A stretch of 64,000 nt of DNA from Hermetia illucens (GCF_905115235.1 NC_051850.1:26599010-26663009), one strand, 5' to 3'; positions 47,801 to 58,279 are shown, numbered from the stretch's first letter. The notes: a model not told the origin generated them from the letters alone. A program made the numbers and translations.

Positions 47801-48931
47801 TGCAGCGGTGATTAGCGATTTGTTTGCACAAATTCTGCAAATTTGTGCAAGTGTGCAATGAGAGAATGAGAAGGTGCTAATAGAAAAGAAAGTGATTTCT
47901 GTATTGCTAGTGGTAGGGGGAGAGTTGACGTTTCTTGCAACTCCTTCAACACGCAAGTGCTGCAAGGGGAACTGAAACACTGCGAAAGTGGTTGTTATCT
48001 ATGAAAAGATGAAAGCTGCCATACTGTCGTTTGGACATTTCAAAGCACCTGGCATGGATGGCATCTATTCAGCAATGCTAAAAGAGGGCATGGAACAATT
48101 AGAACAATTGCTAAGAAATATTTTTCTAGCAAGTCTTGCTTTGGGATATGTGCCTACCTTTTGGCAGAAGGTTAAGGTAGTCTTCATACCGACGCCTGGG
48201 AAGTTGACTATTCTAATCCAAAGAACTTCAGACAGATCAGCTTGACTTCATTCTTGCTGAAAGTTTTGGAGAAATTGGTTGTGTGTCACATTCATGAGAA
48301 CGCATTTAGGTGGCACTCACTTAATGAAAATCAACATATTTAACAGCGTGGAAAGTCCTGTGAGTCTGCTTTTCATTCTTTGGTTACAAAAATAGAGGAT
48401 GCAATTCTGAAGAGTGAGTACGTGATGGAGTTCTTGTAAAACTATGTCCTGTGACAAAAGTAACGATGAAGAATAGGGCACCCAAAGCCAGGATTCTGGC
48501 AAATTTAGTTAAAAGCTCTGAACTCTAAAACAAACTTCCGAGAAACGTGGGGACCTTTGCGAAAGGAAAGAATTGCATCGATTCGTTTTTGTCAGAATCA
48601 ACATCGCTTCGCTTACCAACGAATATAATTCCGATAAATTTCCTCAACTATATTTAGCAAGATATTTGCATTTCTGAATTTTTAATTTATATATTTCCAG
48701 GCATATATTGACAAAGACTCACCGGCCCGACGAAGTCTCATGATCCACATCGTGTCAGGTATCAATGATCATGATAAGGAAACCTTAGAATCCGTCAACC
48801 AGAGTACAAAGGAACCAACCTCACATCTTTTAATTACCGACTTGACTGTATTCAAGTCATCTAGAGAATTGTATCCAATTGCGAAACCCCATCTTGATAT
48901 TACACCCAAAGGTGCAAGAAGTAAATTATAA
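32803..48931 (+). CDS. Ide: Insulin-degrading enzyme (insulysin), M16 zinc metalloprotease
   Basis: Complete IDE that degrades insulin-like and other small peptides inside its closed chamber. Coding exons: 32803-32894, 32964-33098, 41565-41835, 41900-42005, 42065-42187, 42276-42478, 42538-42623, 42684-42798, 42860-42997, 43062-43268, 43328-43678, 43750-43981, 44048-44254, 44368-44525, 44613-44747, 44808-45017, 48701-48931. Phases agree at every junction, giving 999 aa (human IDE is 1019). Zinc ligands are H89 and H93 in HFCEH with catalytic E92; the third ligand is E170 in SEHEKN. The C-terminal half includes EQLGYIV and DKPKKLS-like (EKPKKLS) motifs. I start at MRPQ; an in-frame ATG at 32677 is possible. 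Introns are 59-113 bp except intron 2 (33099-41564) and intron 16 (45018-48700), which hold LINEs. Confidence 0.95.
33398..36540 (-). mobile_element. Jockey-clade LINE in IDE intron 2
   Basis: The minus strand encodes, in order, the end of an endonuclease (36540-36240), a linker (36228-35857), RT fingers with [19 protein letters not shown] (35693-35190) and a long open RT frame 35370-34285. The latter has [37 protein letters not shown] and [13 protein letters not shown]. The 3' end at 33398 reads CAATAAATAAATCTGAAATC on the minus strand, a typical Jockey tail. The element has a few frame breaks and a 5' truncation, but RT conservation suggests it is among the younger LINEs here. It is antisense to IDE. 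Confidence 0.85.
35814..35832. repeat. TA dinucleotide run
   Basis: A (TA)n microsatellite followed by a T run, interrupting the linker of the Jockey element in IDE intron 2. Confidence 0.7.
36640..36800 (+). repeat. Unclassified A/B repeat, copy 1
   Basis: It contains CACTTGATGTCGGACCGG (block B) and then ACTGCCTCACCTCTGCCCTG (block A). Both blocks recur at 45467-45957 and 54580-54800. No coding potential or known element is recognised. Confidence 0.6.
36900..37820. other. Intronic stretch of unknown origin
   Basis: Within IDE intron 2, just upstream of R1-like ORF1 coding sequence. It may hold the 5' UTR of that LINE. CGGGAAACGCCTCCTCAACA near 37631 resembles TGGGAAACGCCTGCTCAACC at 54951. 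No gene is recognised. Confidence 0.35.
38565..38842 (+). mobile_element. tRNA-derived SINE
   Basis: The head has a Pol III A box (TAGCTGAGTGG, 38574-38584) and B box (GGTTCAAATCT, 38617-38627) 32 bp apart, as in a tRNA. A non-tRNA body follows with CTCCTACAGTATACTGTAGT and GCTCTAGCACACTTCAAG, ending in a TTATTATTATTG tail. The 3' body matches the truncated copy at 14819-14956. The exact 5' end and target duplication are unclear. It depends on a LINE for movement. Confidence 0.8.
39780..40740 (-). mobile_element. RTE-F1 LINE pieces with a 330-bp insert
   Basis: 39860-40050 matches RTE-F1 near 21345-21420 (CAGATGGTGTTCT, CTTCCTGAATAACCCGATTA). 40425-40735 matches the linker at 46530-46870 (CAAATTCTTCAGTTGAAATC). 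Between them, 40060-40395 is foreign to RTE-F1: the 46.5 kb copy is nearly continuous across this point. The insert holds no frame; its class is unknown. Confidence 0.6.
45467..45990. repeat. Unclassified A/B repeat, copy 2, arranged as a large inverted repeat
   Basis: Block B (45467-45512) pairs with its reverse complement at 45763-45812. Block A (45643-45758) pairs with its reverse complement at 45857-45957. Shared core words are CCACTTGAT, CTGCCTCACC, CCTGGGAGCAG, TGCTCCTTTAT and ACGACATGACTG. A small hairpin GACCAAAGAGGGAG / CTCCCTCTTTTTTTGGTC lies at 45508-45552. It is in IDE intron 16. It could be a foldback element or two insertions head to head. Confidence 0.7.
45990..46450. other. 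Unassigned intron 16 sequence
   Basis: Relatively GC-rich, no recognised frame or repeat. It separates the inverted A/B repeat from the RTE-F1 element. Confidence 0.4.
46450..47870 (-). mobile_element. RTE-F1 LINE: AP endonuclease and linker
   Basis: The best RTE-F1 endonuclease in the window, open on the minus strand from about 47850 to 47069. It has [58 protein letters not shown] and a C-terminal [10 protein letters not shown] motif (the usual DHR-type ending). The linker (47029-46442) follows in the neighbouring frame with one break. It stops before the RT, so this copy is 3' truncated or deleted. It is antisense to IDE in intron 16. Confidence 0.82.
47920..48450 (+). mobile_element. LOA-D LINE fragment, reverse transcriptase fingers and palm
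   Basis: Closely matches 15095-15460 of LOA-D ([35 protein letters not shown]) and continues to [20 protein letters not shown] near 48350-48410. Truncated on both sides. It lies directly upstream of the last IDE exon, sense to it. Confidence 0.75.
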
Positions 48932-48992
48932 TTGTAACTTAACTTTGAAATGTGAATGTAATAGCTAATAACATAATATAGATGTGAAATAG

Positions 48993-48998
48993 AATAAA
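48993..48998 (+). terminator. IDE polyadenylation signal
   Basis: AATAAA lies 62 bp after the IDE stop codon, in an AT-rich context. Confidence 0.6.
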
Positions 48999-48999
48999 A

Positions 49000-49510
49000 A
49001 TTGTGGCGTGAAAATATCTGTTTTAATTCTTGAACTATGGTGGGAGGACATTGCTGGACAAGCTGACCCAAGTTTCATGATAAGCTCCAGCAAATGAATG
49101 TGTATGTGTTACCCCTAATTGGAGTACCGCATGAGAACCTTAATAAAATGGTGTTGCAAAGATTCACGAGGCGTAGTCAAAATTCGATTATACGCGAGAT
49201 TTAGCTGGACTTTCCAAATATAGGTATCGAAGGGTGGCATAGTGCCAAGTGTATTCAGTAGTTAATAAGCCAGGTTAGCAAAATTGTGTTGCACGTATCT
49301 CGTCATTATCATTGGCATGTGCTCGTAGAGGTCGGCGAAGAAAAAGATCAAGAAACTATAAATAATTTCATTCGATGTCTGATAGTGCATGTGAATACAT
49401 CAGAATTGAAGTCGGAAGTGAGTTTGAAATTCCAAGTATTAATCAATAATCTTGTTCGAGGCGTTTTGTTGCTAGAACTTACATTTAAATAAAGGACAAG
49501 TGAACCTTAA
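49000..49510. other. Intergenic, nothing recognised
   Basis: AT-rich sequence downstream of the IDE polyadenylation signal. No gene or element seen. Confidence 0.5.
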
Positions 49511-50690
49511 TATTGCCAATAGTAGCGAGTGGGATAAAACGGTCCCGGGAGGATTCCCCGGAAAAAGTGCTCATCAGAGACAAGTTAAAAATGCTGAAAA
49601 TGGCTAAAAGTGCTGGAGTGTCGTCACAAAATCGTTTTCGGTTTTGGCTGATGAGGTTACTGTTCCCTCAATTCCCGAAAAGGAACAAGCACCAAAAAAA
49701 ATTAAAGTACCACCAATAATTTTTACGGAGCTACAACGTGAGACTATTCTCGCCATTCTTGGGGAATTGAAAATTGATAAATTTTCCATTAAAATTATTT
49801 CAATTGGACGCAGACTTTTGCTAGAGGATATTGCGAATTATGATAAGTTATTGGCTTACTTAACCGCCAAAAACGTAAAATATTTCACATACCAACGGCC
49901 AGAATTGCGCCCCATTAAAATATTGTTATCAGGGCTGCATGATATGCCCTGTGAACAATTGAAGAAGTATTTGAAGGCGGACCTCAACGTTCCCTGCTTG
50001 GGTGTAAAAAATCAATAGAAACGAGGAGGTGCTAAATAAAAGCGTTTATCTCCGAAGGGGGAGAACGAAAATGAGTTCACTCAGAGCGCATAAAGCCATT
50101 ATGCACCCAGTACATTGTAGTTACTACGATAATAAAAGGCGTGGCCCCACGCAATGTACAAAATGCCAAATGTATGGGCATGGTTCTTCTCATTGTCATC
50201 TCTTTATGAACTGTATGATTTGTAGCGGCGATCATCACTTTTCCCAATGCGAAGTTAACGATCGAGAACCTGATCGCATCAAATGCGCGAACTGCGGAGA
50301 ACGTCACTTACCCAGCGACAAAAATTGTAAACGACGAATCGAATATATTGATTTAAAACAAAAGCTGTCGCGGAACAGTGGAAAGCAGGTGAATGTCCGA
50401 AGCTTTCTTTCCTAATTTAGTGAGTACAAACTCCATTGCTAAAATTGGTGGAATATCCAAACCTACTTACAACTAAGTTGCACGTAATATTCTTCAACGT
50501 ACGGAAAATACTCAACTCAACGTTCAGTTAGCGAGTTTTAGTAATAATTCTTTCTCTGCACAGGAGCTTCTCCTTCTATTTTGCAAGAACTATCGAGTTG
50601 TAAAAATAAAAATGAACAATTCGATGTTTTAGTTAAATTGACTAAAAAATTCCTATAAAATTAACAAATTTTCGACATGTTTGATATGGA
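49510..50690 (+). mobile_element. Jockey-type LINE ORF1 (gag-like) remnant
   Basis: 49644-50018 encodes a segment typical of the region preceding the knuckles (IISIGRRLLLEDIANYDKLL, KILLSGLHDMPCEQLKKYL). 50029-50415 carries three CCHC-like knuckles beginning CTKCQMYGHGSSHC, CMICSGDHHFSQC and CANCGERHLPSDKNC. C-terminal remnants extend to about 50690. Only ORF1 is present, with at least two frame breaks. The Jockey assignment follows from the pre-C2HC plus three-knuckle layout. Confidence 0.75.
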
Positions 50691-50769
50691 AAACTGATTT
50701 TTTTAGGTATTTACCGTCGAGCAGTATTGATATTACATTAATTTCGGAAAGCGGCATGGGGATCAGTTC

Positions 50770-51110
50770 TTAGTGGAACAGCTGGACTGAACGGGGAGAT
50801 AGGGAAAAGGTTGGATAGAGATCGACACAACCAGGAGTGTAAAAGGGTACGTTGGAGCAAAGGAAATTGCTGATTGTTTTAAAGGCGCCGATTGAGTTGT
50901 TATCCTAGTGGGCGTGCCACATAAACCTGGAATGACCCGAGATGATTTGTTCAACACCAATGCTGGTATCGTTCGCGATTTAACTTCTGCCATTGCTAAT
51001 TGTCCAAAGGCTTTAATTGCAAATATTACAAATCCTGTGAACTCATGCGTACCAATAGCCGCAGAAGCTCTAAAGTCCAAGTCGTCTCTTCGGTGTGAAT
51101 ATGATTTTAT
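50770..51110 (+). pseudogene. Mdh2: Mitochondrial malate dehydrogenase pseudogene fragment
   Basis: The plus strand encodes a central malate dehydrogenase segment with [20 protein letters not shown] (NAD-binding and active-site loop region), then [20 protein letters not shown] and PIAAEALK. This closely resembles insect mitochondrial Mdh2. Stops interrupt the upstream part, including one where GADIVV is expected (near 50895). The segment has no visible introns and lacks both ends of the gene, which fits a truncated processed copy, although a single captured exon is also possible. Confidence 0.8.
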
Positions 51111-51384
51111 GTGTGATTTTGAAAGGAATATTCGATAGAGTTTTGGTATCTCGAAGAAAATGAATTAATAGATTATGTAATTATGCAACTCGTACTTTAA
51201 TGGTCTAAATATTTTTATCCACAAACATAAACAGGACAACCATAAATACACGCCGAGCTCGAAGTGAATCAACGTGTAAGTGTTGTTTTTATCTCATTTC
51301 GTTTCTTTTTTTATATTTTTTTTCTTTGATTTAATTTAATTTTTCTTTTCGTCTATATAATTTTACTTTTCAATTTCCTTTTCT

Positions 51385-51780
51385 TCATCATCATCAACGG
51401 CGCAACAACCGGAATCGGGTCTAGGCCTGTCTTAATAAGGAACTCCAGACATCCCGGTTTTGCGTCGAGGTCCACTAATTCGATATCCTTAAAAGCTGTC
51501 TGGCGTCCTGACCAACGCCATCGCTCCATCTTATGCAGGGTCTGCCTCGTCTTCATTTTCTACCATAGATATTGCCCTTATAGATTTTCCGGGTGGGATC
51601 ATCCTCATCCATACGGATTAAGTGATCCGCCCACCGTAACCTATTGAGCCGGATTTTATCCACAACCGGACGGTCATGGTACCGCTCATAGTTTTCGTCG
51701 TTATGTAGGCTACGGAATTGTCCATCCTCATGTAGGGGGCCAAAAATTCTTCTCTCGAATGCGGCCAAGATCCAATCTCC
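51385..51780 (-). mobile_element. RTE-F2 LINE, 3' end
   Basis: The minus strand encodes the C-terminal tail (RRIFGPLHEDGQFRSLHNDE, KIRLNRLRWADHLIRMDEDD) and ends with the family terminus GGTTGTTGCGCCGTTGATGA at about 51388. 5' truncated. It is similar enough to 56800-57175 to show common origin. Confidence 0.8.
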
Positions 51781-51879
51781 TTTTACTTTTATATATTTCC
51801 TTTTTTGTTTGGAGTGGATGAATACAACATGAATTGTGAATAATTTTTTTTATTTGAGGACTTTCTCTCTCTTCCTCCT

Positions 51880-52440
51880 CTATCAAACCTTAATAGGAAC
51901 ATCCTCTGAAATACTAGCCTGAGGATGTTAAGGATGGGAGGAAACCTCAGGAGCCGCACCTTAATAAATATCTGAGGCAGAAGAAACTATGATCGGGATT
52001 GTGATCTGTCGTGGATCTTCCCTCTCGATCACGGCACTCAGGTCCGGAGACTTACGGCTCCACACGCGCGGTTGAGCCGTTTTTTTTATTTTTAGCTCGC
52101 GTTCTAGTTGTCATAGTTAGGCCGTCGCGAATTTCTTCGTTTGTAGTCTATTTTGAAATCCGGTGCGGACTATAGACGCGTTAATTTTGTGTTAATGACA
52201 CGTGAGGGATCAAAGCGCTCAAAAGACCCCCCACATTCCCGAGCCTGGCTAGCACAGAGGCGTGCAAGAACGTGTCGACCGAGCACTTTGATGGAGCTTC
52301 AGTCTTTGCGGGCGGACCTTGACGGTCAATTCCGTCACCACGTCGCCGCCGAACATAAGAAGGGCTTGAATTTGCGTCCCTCGAGAGTGCCTTCAATATT
52401 TGATAGATTTTAGCTTTTTGTGGACGAACGTAGAGCGTTT
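51880..52440 (+). other. Unclassified GC-richer segment with a short open frame
   Basis: 52153-52413 is open for 86 codons with an Arg-rich product (MTREGSKRSKDPPHSRAW). No family recognised. The preceding sequence resembles an element leader. It may be the 5' end of an unidentified element. Confidence 0.3.
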
Positions 52441-52833
52441 AAATCGGCTTGACAAACTGTACTGTGTTTCGCACATACGACACCAAGAATTTCCACTAAG
52501 GCGGGAATAAAGCAAAGAAGACATTTTTCCAAGAAGTCATAAAATGTCTTGTTGTATGATAAGTTTTGGTGGGCTGATTGACTAATAGAGACGGATGCTT
52601 AGGAAGATAATAAAGGCAACTCCATGGCTAAAACACCTTCTATAAGTTTACCCAACATTTGCACATCGCGATCGCAAGGAAGAATCGTATACTCATCCAT
52701 AATTTCAAGAGCTTGTCCTGAGTACTCCCCACATTTTGGCAGTATAGGCTTTAGAGAGCATTACTGGTGATTCAACAACGACAATCCCTAAGAAGATAAA
52801 ACAGAAAGAAATAAAATATACATTTTAAAATAT

Positions 52834-54006
52834 TTATTCATCATGTATTTTGCTAATATCTTCATAATCTACATTATTCACAATCCGACCCTTGAGCGGA
52901 CCTTTTGCAATTTCAATTGTAACACAAAATTTGTTTTCATTTAATTCTCGTAATATCGCAATACAACCACGGTAGGCACCGTTCAGCACATGTACCGGTT
53001 TCCCGATGGCAGGAATGACTGTCTCCAAATGAGCTTGATCTGCCTTGATCTTTTCGCCAGAATCCAAAAATTTTATTTTCCCGCGATATTTATCGATAAC
53101 CTCTAGGACAACAGCTTTTTGTTTGTAATATTTCCCCTCGAATGCTTTGCTGATGAATTTGACAACGATGCCTTCGGCAAGCCAGTAGTCTTTACGGTTT
53201 TTCTTCTCCTTGGTCGTTTCCTCCATTTTCATGATCTCATCCAAAGCGGATTTTTTGTCAGTTTTACTAGATGAACGACTAGTTGATGGTTTGGGTTTCT
53301 TGAAAATAGAATCGTCGCGATTATCGCTATCAAGGGCTCTTTTGGATGTGGTGCCAAGCACTTCGGTTTCTGGTTTTCGTTTCGTGGACAATTTGATATC
53401 AAGTTTGAGAGGTGCATCTTCATCTTTTTTCAGTTCTGTGTAGACAGTTTCTGGTTCCTCTTTCTTGGCCTTTTCGATTTGTTTTTCAATAAATTCCATC
53501 ATTCGCTCTTGATCATCTTTATCCATTTTTTCCTTCTTTTTAACTTTTTCCTGTGCTTCTAACGCCTCTGGGCTTCGATCGACATATGTAATAAACCATC
53601 CTTTTTCAGTTTCATCAACAATACACTGTCCGGTACGCCCCAGCCATTTCACATAATCCGTGAGTGTAAGCCAGCGGGTAGCATTCATATGCAAGTGGTT
53701 CTTATCAGCAATGTATTCTTGATAGACCTTATTGCAGGAGACACGTTTTGTTCCAAATCTACGACGGAGAACTTCCAGGTAGCCATCGGAAAATTCCTTG
53801 GAGAAACTGTAGATGTATTTACCAGCATTGTCGGCGAAAAGGAGAAGTTGACGTTGATGTGATTCGCTCATTGTGTGGCACTTGAAACCGTTCTCGTCTC
53901 GACATTGTTTTTCACACATTTGACAGTACCAGCGGAGTTTCTGCAGGCCCTTTGCCTTCATTTTATTGGCCAGGTACTTGGGGGTACCCACTTCAGCGCG
54001 TCCCAT
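52834..54006 (-). CDS. kin17: KIN17 DNA/RNA-binding protein
   Basis: A single uninterrupted exon of 390 aa, the usual length for insects (human 393). KIN17 is a nuclear protein linked to DNA replication, repair and RNA processing. A C2H2-type zinc finger has C28, C31, H44 and H50 within WYCQMCEKQCRDENGFKC. A conserved winged-helix region follows (about 51-160; LRRRFGTKR, HMNATRWLTLTDYVKWLGR). The middle is Lys/Glu-rich with coiled-coil character (about 165-270), with KKPKPSTS as a likely nuclear localisation signal. The C-terminus has the tandem SH3-like/KOW domain (KVRGK-type, GAYRGCIAIL). The ATG at 54006 matches the family start MGxxxxxTPK. The frame is complete. The AATAAA signal overlaps the stop codon (52838-52833), implying a very short 3' UTR unless another signal is used. 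Confidence 0.97.
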   Translation of the reverse strand: MGRAEVGTPKYLANKMKAKGLQKLRWYCQMCEKQCRDENGFKCHTMSESHQRQLLLFADNAGKYIYSFSKEFSDGYLEVLRRRFGTKRVSCNKVYQEYIADKNHLHMNATRWLTLTDYVKWLGRTGQCIVDETEKGWFITYVDRSPEALEAQEKVKKKEKMDKDDQERMMEFIEKQIEKAKKEEPETVYTELKKDEDAPLKLDIKLSTKRKPETEVLGTTSKRALDSDNRDDSIFKKPKPSTSRSSSKTDKKSALDEIMKMEETTKEKKNRKDYWLAEGIVVKFISKAFEGKYYKQKAVVLEVIDKYRGKIKFLDSGEKIKADQAHLETVIPAIGKPVHVLNGAYRGCIAILRELNENKFCVTIEIAKGPLKGRIVNNVDYEDISKIHDE

Positions 54007-54019
54007 TTTTGCAGTATTA

Positions 54020-54540
54020 TTTTATCTCTACACAAAAAAAAAATATTATTTTTAGAAAATGGAGGAACTTCCTTCAAAATTAGTCTTATTAAAAACGAAC
54101 ATTGACTTCCTCTAAAGCTAGCACTAATCTGAACTTAAAATTCATTTTTCAAGATAATTTGTACCTCTTGGCTTTTGGTTGTCATAATGTTAAAAGTAAT
54201 TAAACACCCCTGATTGCAAATAAAAAGTTAATTCCTAGAGTTACGGCTAATTACATTTCTCCGCAGGTAAATTTAGGGCGTTTTCTTTTGCTCTTATTGA
54301 ATTAAATTATATTATCTTCTCGATTATATAATTGTTACCCTTTTGCTTGGAGCATAACCACTTTTCTGATGAAAGACACACGTGGTCCCCGAAACAATTG
54401 TATGCTAAAGAAAATAAAACAAGTCGGAATACCAGAAGCTGGCGCTTCGAATATAAAGGTTTTGTGTCCATCTTATGTGAGAAACTTTCTACGCACATTT
54501 TTTCATTCATATCTGACCCAAAATATTCCTTCATTATTAA
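54020..54540. other. Upstream region of KIN17, nothing else recognised
   Basis: AT-rich. The first 100-200 bp next to 54006 should hold the KIN17 5' UTR and promoter. No element or gene is recognised. Confidence 0.45.
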
Positions 54541-54975
54541 AAGAGGGACGAAGATGGCTACGGTTTCTTACCAGGTCAGAGGCAACTCTTTAGACGCTGC
54601 CTCACCTCTGCCCTGGGAGCAGCGTGACCGAAGCAGCTCGCAGGTGTTATACGCCCCATTTTATAATTCGCAAAACACGACAAGGGTACGAATTATAATC
54701 GACGTAAATCCGCCTACAGTTCAGACCAATCTTGGCCGGAGCTAGACAACTTTCTTAGGGATTCCTAAGTCCACATCCACTTGATGCCGGAACGGACCAA
54801 ATGGAGAGCAACTGGCCTGGACACCGTATAGAGGCAGTTCCATGATTTTCTCAGATTTTTCGGTTGGGTTCTCAGAATGAGTCCGCTAAAGAAATCATAA
54901 TTTTCGGGGATCAAGCCAAGCCAGTAGTACCCACGATGGAGAATAAAACCTGGGAAACGCCTGCTCAACCAACAC
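54540..54975 (+). repeat. Unclassified A/B repeat, copy 3
   Basis: Block A (GACGCTGCCTCACCTCTGCC, 54593 on) is followed by block B (GTCCACATCCACTTGATG, from 54768), the reverse order to the copy at 36640. The alternating A-B order suggests a longer or tandem unit. Confidence 0.6.
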
Positions 54976-54984
54976 CAACAGCTC

Positions 54985-57175
54985 TACTACCAAACCCTAT
55001 CTCCACCTCCACGTGGTGACCGCTGGGAGCTCTTTCTTAACGAAAAGCTACAGACAGAGAAGGATGAAGGCGAGTCTCCCGCGCCTAAAAACGGGACAAA
55101 TTGTACCAACTGGTCCTCCAGGTTGGGGGTTGGGTAGGGCTGACAACCCTACACGGAAAACAACTTGTTACGAAGTCACAACAGGAGCCTCGGACTGGAC
55201 GAATTATACAACGACGAACCCAGCAACGACAAAGGAATAACGATTTGCGCATTTTCTCATGGAACGTGCGCTTCCTGTACAGAGATGAAGCTGCTGAGCA
55301 GCTAGCCGATACCCTGTCCCAATATAGCGCTGATGTAACGGCGTTACACCAGATGCGTTGGACAGGGGCCGGTTTCCTGGAGAAGAGCCGCTACAACATA
55401 TATTATTAGCGGCCATCCAGTAAACCATGTGCTCGGAGTAGGTTTCTTAGCCAGCCAAAAAATGAAATCTGCTGTTATCGGCTTTGAAAACATAAGCGAA
55501 ACATAAGCTGAAGCCATTCACAACACAGCCCTTTGCAACACCTATAGGAGGGAAATGGATGCCGCAATAATCGCAGTCAACAGAGATCCTGGAGATGAAG
55601 CTTCAACAAATGATCTTCACAATCACCTGAAGAACGTTATCATAATTACGGCCACAAACATACAGAGTCGGAACGGCTGGTTTGACGATGAATGTAAGCT
55701 AGTAACCGAACGGAAGAATGCTGCATACCGAGTAATGTTTTTTCAAAGAACGCGGGCACGCCCAGAGACTTATCACGAACTCCGGCGAACGGAGAAGTGG
55801 ATTCACAGACGGAAAAAGGAAGCCTGGGAGAACAAACAGGTCTATGAACTAGAAAAGTACAGGGAGCAACCGCACCAGACGCGCAAGTTTTACCAACAAG
55901 TCAGCAGGATGAAGCCTTATACACCTCGAAGCTCATCCTGCCGAGACAAAGAGGGAAATCTGATTTCCGACAGAATGGGTATATTGGAGCGATGGGATGA
56001 GTATTTTGATGAACTGCTTAACAACCAAAATATCCTCGAGTTGGAGGTCCCGCCAACTGAAGACGACACACAAATGCTTAAAAACCATAAGTCGCCAGGA
56101 GCCGATGGAATTACATCCGAATTGGTTAGATGTGGAGGTGACCCTGATCAATATGCGAGGCCTGATAAAAGCAGCAGGATCACTCTCAAGACCATTCGAC
56201 ATCAACAACGGTCTACGACATTGGGATGCCCTATCATGCGTCCTCTTCAACCTGGCCTTGGAAAAAGTGATCCGTGATGCTGGAGTAAATACAAAGGGTA
56301 CGATCCTCTTTAAGTGCAGCCAACGACTGGCCTATGCTGAAGATATTGATATCATGAGAAGAACGGCCCGAGACCTACAAACTCCCTTCATCCAGATCGA
56401 GCAGGCGACAATTGGTGCGAGATCTTCTGCTGCACATCAATGAAGGCAAGACAAAATATATGGTAGCAACGTCAGCACCAAAAACCAACCAAGCAACAAC
56501 ACCAAACCGCACTGGTCAAATGGAAAAAATAAAGATAGGAGACTACAACTTTGAGACCGTTGATAATTTCTCCTATCTAGGGTCGAAAATCACAACCGAT
56601 AACAGCTGCGACGAAGAAATCCGCGCACGGTTGTTGGCAGCCAACAGAGCCTTTTTAGCTTACAGAAAATGTTCCGCTCCAAACGTCTCACCATAGGGTC
56701 AAAGCTCTTACTATACAAGACAATGATCTTGTTAGTCTTTATGTATTCCTCGGAGACTTGGGTTCTTAACAAAAAGAAACTGCAAACTCTTGGCCGCGTT
56801 CGAGAGAAGAATCCTCCGAAGAATTTTTGGCCCCCTACATGAGGATGGACGATTCCGTAGCCTACGTAACGACAAAATCTATACCATGACCAACAATTTG
56901 TGGATAAAATCCGGCTTAATAGGATACGGTGGGCGGGTCACTTAATCCGTATGGATGAGGATGATCCAGCCCGGAAAGTCTATAAGGGCAATATCCATGG
57001 TAGAAAAAGAAGACGAGGCAGATCCTGCCTGAGATGGATCGGTGGCGTAGGTTAGGACGCCAGACAGCTTTTACGAATATCGAATTGGTGGACCTCGGCG
57101 CAAAACCGGGATGTCTGGAGTTCCTTATTAAGGCAGGCCTAGACCGGATACCGGTTGTTGCGCCGTTGTAGGATG
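54985..57175 (+). mobile_element. RTE-F2 LINE, longest copy
   Basis: The endonuclease start (55240-55420; LRIFSWNVRFLYRDEAAEQL, HQMRWTGAGF) has the WNVR and MRWTG words typical of RTE AP endonucleases; most of the domain is deleted. 55555-56277 is open for 240 codons through the linker (RRTEKWIHRRKKEAWENKQV) to the first RT block (KNHKSPGADGITSELVR). RT fragments with LAYAEDIDIM follow (catalytic region, YADD changed to YAED near 56335), then the tail. It ends with CCGGTTGTTGCGCCGTTG at 57174. Broken and internally deleted. Confidence 0.83.
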
Positions 57176-57214
57176 CTAAACTTGGCACCGATCATTACTC
57201 TCAAGTAACCAATG

Positions 57215-57715
57215 ATCGATGCTGATTACCAGCCCAGATTGTTATCCTTACGATTGGTAATAAGGGCCCCCTCCGTTTTTTTGTCCGTCAAGTCCAGTCC
57301 AACCATTCGTAACCATGCTTTGATAAAATGACTGGTTACACTTTTATAAAGTTTCACTTTCTTGGGGTGCTTCGCAACTACCACCATCCGCAGTTCGTCT
57401 GTAAAGCCAATCAACGTCGCAACCAATCAACAGGGGCCCCAATACGGAATCTTGAGTAACACCTGCCATCAAAATATATTTTTTCGGCCCTAACTCTCAA
57501 TTATCCGAACTAAGTAACCAGGGACAGCCAGTTTAGTCAAGGTTGCTATTGCATCGGCCTTAGAACGGGCTCTCCGAAATCTATGCTCCCGCTTCGATAG
57601 AACACCTGCAGCCGCGAAGAACGGAAGCAGCCTGTTGTAAATCACCCTCTACAACACCTGCCCAATCCCGGAGGGTAATTATTCCCAATTCGTCCATAGA
57701 TTTCCTATAACTCCT
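57215..57715 (-). mobile_element. R1-clade LINE fragment, reverse transcriptase
   Basis: The minus strand encodes QDSVLGPLL (family VPQGSVLGP) and then LIGFTDELRMVVVAKHPKKV and KAWLRMVGLDLTDKKTEGAL. This is the R1 palm and thumb, with the FADD box changed to FTDE. Old and short. Confidence 0.65.
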
Positions 57716-57819
57716 TCTCGGTCAGTCCGAAGATGGAGAAAACGTCCTATTGAAAGGTTCGCTGAGGTCCACTCTCTTCGTATTGTGGTAAAATAATTGC
57801 AATTCTTGTAAGAAGCCTC

Positions 57820-57895
57820 CTAAGGTTTTGTACATGCCTCAAATGAAAGGAACCTCTTGAAATGTACAAATGACAAGACCTTAGGCTACACAGTG
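57820..57895. repeat. Small imperfect palindrome
   Basis: CCTAAGGTTTTGTACAT near 57822 pairs with ATGTACAAATGACAAGACCTTAGG near 57870, leaving a short loop. It may be an end of a small element. Confidence 0.35.
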
Positions 57896-58049
57896 GTGAA
57901 AGTAAAAGGACTTCGTCCGTACGTGGTGGCATCGTCAGCAACCAAAATAAAAGCAACAACAGCCAAAAGCACTTTCCAATTAAAAACAGTGAATTCTACA
58001 ATTTCGTAAGCAGGCAAATTTATCTGGGGCACCGTAACCGTTAACAGTT

Positions 58050-58275
58050 ACAGCGACCGTTTGGTTGTGGATAAAATCAGGCTCTACAGGCTGTTGTAGG
58101 CGACTAACCAACAGAATTCGTATGGGTGAAAATAGTCCAATCCGAAACATATCTATAGTAGGAAAAAAGAGGTGAAAGGGCCCGAGTTAGACGAATGTCA
58201 TAGGACAGGATGGCAGGCAACTACTAGGGATATTTAATTGGTAGACTCCGGCGTAAAACTCGGATATCTGGTTTG
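58050..58275 (+). mobile_element. RTE-F2 LINE 3' remnant, old
   Basis: Shares TTGTGGATAAAATC and AATTGGTAGACTCCGGCG-like blocks with 56890-57120 in order. It lacks the terminal tail and is strongly diverged. Confidence 0.55.
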
Positions 58276-58279
58276 GTGC

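Noticed and set aside
47069-47980. 303-codon minus-strand frame as a host nuclease gene
   Set aside because: It is an RTE AP endonuclease: QETRWSG and AGDLNGHVG motifs, followed by the family linker, and its N-terminal residues are antisense LOA-D sequence.
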